From assembly GCA_012295275.1 (NCBI GenBank), contig CM022665.1, positions 15,811,476 to 15,875,475 of the forward strand: 64,000 bases of DNA, read 5' to 3'. Origin of the DNA: Chrysomallon squamiferum. Taxonomy: Eukaryota > Mollusca > Gastropoda > Neomphalida > Peltospiridae. Position 1 is the first letter of the stretch. Every line of letters begins with the position of its first letter. A model generated the notes under the pieces. It worked only from the letters and a program-made list of their open reading frames with translations. It did not search any database and had not been told where the DNA came from. Below are positions 60,526-64,000 of this stretch, piece after piece. The position numbers and the translations under genes were made by a program.

Positions 60526-62568
60526 TATGTTCTTCTTCTGCTTCTTCTTCATTTTTTTTTTTTTTTTTTTTTTTTCATCTTCTGCACCACAATGTCAAAG
60601 TCTCGTCCCAAACTTCAAACTTGACAAGCTTTGCCATTACTGACGTCGGAATTTTGCTAAGTCGATTCCTAGAATTGATTGGATGTTGTCAGTAATTGTT
60701 CTAAATATCGTCAGTCTAATGTTAAGTTGATTCACTGCATTGATCAGAGGGATAGCGCAAGCTTCATGACATTAGTGTAACGCCTCATCTTCCAGACCCA
60801 CGGCCCGAAACAATGACCGTCTTGTACTGCTAGCCTGGGAACGTTCAACACAGATGATGTTTTCCAATAAAATAACTATGGAATTCTTTACGGATTTCGA
60901 ATACACTGTGTTTAGACGGCAAAAGGAAAATAGTTGACTGACCCCCCCCCTCCCTCACACCGCTCCAGGTTCTCATACACTTCTCACCTAGTCAAATAAA
61001 ATGTTTTGTGTTAGATTATTTAAACCAGTGTATACTTTGATTTGTTCCATCAGTTATAATGTCTCGAGTTATATTAGCTCAATAAGTGTTTTTCTGATTT
61101 CATCGTTTTTATTTATTTATTTATGTTTGTTTGTTTATTTACGTTTGTTTATTTGTCTATTTGTTCATTTATGTTAGTTTATTTCTTCGTTTATTCATTT
61201 AATTTGTTTGTTTTTTTTGTTGTTTTTTGTTGTTATTAAAGCGTTCTTCATATGTATTGTTTAATTCAAATGTTTCATTAAAATAACTGCATCAGTGAAG
61301 CAACGAAGTTTTCTTTCGTGGACACGTATGTTTTGTACTGAGTTAATTATCCATTCATTAAACGCACTCTGTCATTCGTTCTCTCGTTCACTGTTCCTTT
61401 CGTTATTCACTGATTCGCTCGTTCTTTCAGTATTTACTCCTTTTTTTCATTTACTGATATGTCTTGTCTGATATTTAATACAGCCCAGAATCAAGTCACT
61501 GCAGCTGAAAATTAAAGATACCTATACAGTGCTGAGAGGCTGTGATTTATACAAAATTGTAAATTCACTTATTGTAATATTAGTTGTTTTAATTTAAAAA
61601 AAAAAAAAAAAAAAAAGTAAAAAATATAATTGCTTCTGTTACAAAGCAAATTAAAAAAAGGAAGAAACATTTTGTTATTTCTGCTTATCCGTTTTTAAAG
61701 CAGGCACAGAGTAAAAGAAATTATTTTTTTATGAATTTTTTCTTTCTTTCGTAGCACAGTATATAATTCGTGCTATTAATTGTACTCTTATTTCAATGAG
61801 GTTAGGCAACAAACAAAGCAGAATTACTGGTTTTAAAAGAAATATGATGATTAACATATGAAATGGACTGTTTCTGTTTTTAATTTATTTTATCCCAATT
61901 TGTATTACATTTTTAATTATAATTACTCTCGTTCAAATTTTCTTGATTTATTAACTGTCGTGCGATATTGATGATATATATATAGCTACTGCGTGCGTAA
62001 TTTTGAGCTTCTTTCTTCAGAGAACTGCTTAAATTCGCCGCTTGTGGATGACGTCACTTGAGAGTCCTTGGTTAATGTGTCCGGTGACAGTGTTCGAGCA
62101 AGAGTTTTGACGAAACCATAATATAATATATATATTGTTATGTGTATGTGTGTGTTAGCACTCGAAATTGTATCCGTAGGTAATTAAACGCTTATACAAA
62201 CAAACAAAAAACAACATAACAAACAAACAAACAATCAAATAATCAAATATGCAAAACAATATATATATATATATAGAAACAGAAAAAACAAACAAAAAGA
62301 TAAACAGATAGACAGGCAAAGAAACAAAGAAATAAACAAATATAAATATAAAAATAAAAAATAAAAATAGACACACTAACATATAGACATATAAACAAAT
62401 AAATATACAAAGAAAGAAAGAAAAAACCAATACACATACAAACAAAATAAGAATTGAAGAAAAAAAAAAAAAAAAAAAAAAAAAAACAAACAAACAGATA
62501 AACAAACAGACAAACATTCTTTGTTGATGCCTTTTACAACTTTGGTAAATGAAATAGAAATCATTTAA

Positions 62569-62599
<31 letters not shown>

Positions 62600-62640
62600 T
62601 AATAAAAATAATAATAATGAAAAAAAATAATGATAATAAT

Positions 62641-62673
<33 letters not shown>

Positions 62674-64000
62674 AAAAAAAAAAAAAAAAAATATATAAAA
62701 AAAAAAAAATAAAAAATAAAAAATAAAAGAACGAAAGAACAAAAAATAAATAAATTAGAAATTAAAAGAAAATAAAAGTTATTAAACGAAAGATCCCAAA
62801 CGGAAACGTCCATTTGCCAAAACATGTTACATTTTATCTACCTATAACCGTGGACTCGTATGAAATGTTTATATTCTGCATGATGTAAGCCTGTCCCTAA
62901 AAACATTACTTTTATCCCGTTTTATGCTTTTCTAGAACCATAAAAACATGACTAAAAGGATTATACAGTTTTATACAAAGTTCGAATTTTCTGATTCTGT
63001 CAAACTGCTCAGATAACACGAAACAGCAGAGAATAAAAAGAAAGAATATTTTAAATATATTTTTTTTAAAGCCTCGACTCTGTAGGCCTACAAAAGAGAA
63101 TTGAAAATACATTTTGACAATTTTGCATAACCGTAAAAGCAGTATCTCGTTTCATATTACTTTTAAAGGTATAAAAATATTTTGTGAAAAAAGAGAAAGA
63201 AACGAAACAAAACCGAAAAAAAAAAGAGAAAAAAAAAAAAGAGAAGTAAAACTGTTCAAGGAGTCATCTCTGATTTAGAGATAAATATAATTGTTTAAAA
63301 TAAATAAAATAATATAAATTAATGAATAAAGTAATATATAAACAATTAAGTAGCTAGATAAATAAATGAATGAAAATAAATAATTAAAGTAATAAAATAA
63401 AATAAAGAAAAAATAAAATAAAAACACTTTACATTTATCAATAATATAATACAAATTTAATAAGTAAATAACAAAATAATATCAAGTAAATAAACCGTAA
63501 AGTACAGAAATAAATTAAATACAAAACATATTAAAAACATTAAATAAAATTAAGTTAATAAATAATGAAGTAAACAAATAAATTAAATAAATAATAAATA
63601 AAATGGTACAAAATACATAACGTAATGAATGAATAAATGTGTGAATAAAAGATAGATAAATAAACAAGCGAAAATGATAATAAACAAATGAGTAAATCAG
63701 TAAATGAATGAATAAGTAAAAGAGAAGCAGGAATCATTTTATTCTGATTAATTATTAGTTTAATGCATGAATGTCTGTCTGTCTGTATGTGTGAAAGTGT
63801 GAATATGTGAATGTGTGGATATTGTGTATGTATGTATGTAAGTATGTAGGCTTACGTGCATGTGTGTGTAGGTAATTAGAACCGACTCGCAGCGAATATT
63901 CCGAAGGAAACTCCAGCGGGTTATTTCCCGTTCCAGTCATGGCTCTTTGACATATAAACGTGTTATCTATGTGCAGATGTACATGAAAGATATATTCTAC
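58901..64000. other. Gene-free, simple-repeat-rich right end
   Basis: Long A/T homopolymers (about 60488-60524, 60552-60576, 62459-62486, 62640-62690), AAAT/AAATA tracts from 63290 to 63730, and an ACG-rich string at 60354-60376. Two CpG-bearing, higher-complexity islands lie at 60585-60960 and 61985-62110. I recognise no exon here. Confidence 0.65.
58990..59760. repeat. Large tract of degenerate trinucleotide repeats
   Basis: Nearly 800 bases made of AAT, GAT, GTA/GTT and GTAGTAGT-type triplets in patches, with a pure (AAT)n core at 59520-59577. Several frames stay open across it only because of the three-base period. Confidence 0.8.

Noticed and set aside
60415-60695. Overlapping plus-strand frames rich in Phe and Ser
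   Set aside because: Translation of poly-T and CTT repeats.
62155-62742. 195-codon open frame on the minus strand, rich in Phe, Ile, Tyr
   Set aside because: Produced by A-rich homopolymer and AAAT/AAC tracts read on the opposite strand; no domain, no composition like a protein.
63880-63960. Short higher-GC block GAACCGACTCGCAGCG...CAGCGGGTTATTTCCCG
   Set aside because: Too short to assign; may be a repeat fragment, but I see no second copy in the window.
1-64000. CRISPR arrays, bacterial operons, functional tRNA or rRNA genes
   Set aside because: The tandem repeats have no spacer regularity, the sequence is eukaryotic with introns, and no intact tRNA cloverleaf or rRNA was found.

Overview
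This is eukaryotic, animal DNA: four protein-coding loci, three of them split by many GT-AG introns, in a visibly AT-rich sequence crowded with microsatellites, short tandem duplications and decayed transposons. Gene content, intron sizes and the transposon types suit a lophotrochozoan such as a mollusc. That placement is inference; no gene here fixes the species.

Layout. (1) 672-25232, minus strand: the first 33 coding exons (1755 codons, all joined in frame) of midasin/MDN1, the giant six-ring AAA+ ATPase that strips assembly factors from pre-60S ribosomes. The window holds the start codon, the N-terminal region, AAA1 to AAA4 and the P-loop of AAA5; the rest lies beyond the left edge. (2) 29727-35382, minus: a complete 8-exon gene for a secreted M28-family zinc aminopeptidase-like protein (381 aa) with all expected metal ligands. 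(3) 36979-38013, minus: an intronless class A GPCR (344 aa) with an altered DRY motif and other atypical residues. (4) 41225-55075, plus: a complete 8-exon TMEM39A/B orthologue (451 aa), an eight-pass ER membrane protein. From 55.1 kb to the end I find no supported gene, only simple repeats and a few CpG-bearing patches.

Mobile DNA. MDN1 intron 21 holds a broken pogo/Tigger-like transposase. Intron 19 is nearly filled by a hAT-like element. TMEM39A intron 5 carries a 2.7 kb element with 23-bp inverted ends that contains a THAP-domain ORF and an inserted LINE 3' end with a TTGTC-repeat tail. A 350-bp hAT MITE at 39160-39509 has a perfect 8-bp target duplication, and a paralogous empty site is present 3.7 kb away.

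The most unusual pattern is that exon edges, together with their splice sites, have been copied in tandem into the neighbouring intron in three unrelated genes. The six decoy acceptors before the last TMEM39A exon are the clearest case; the others are two decoy donors after MDN1 exon 2 and one after peptidase exon 5. The four genes have no evident shared pathway.
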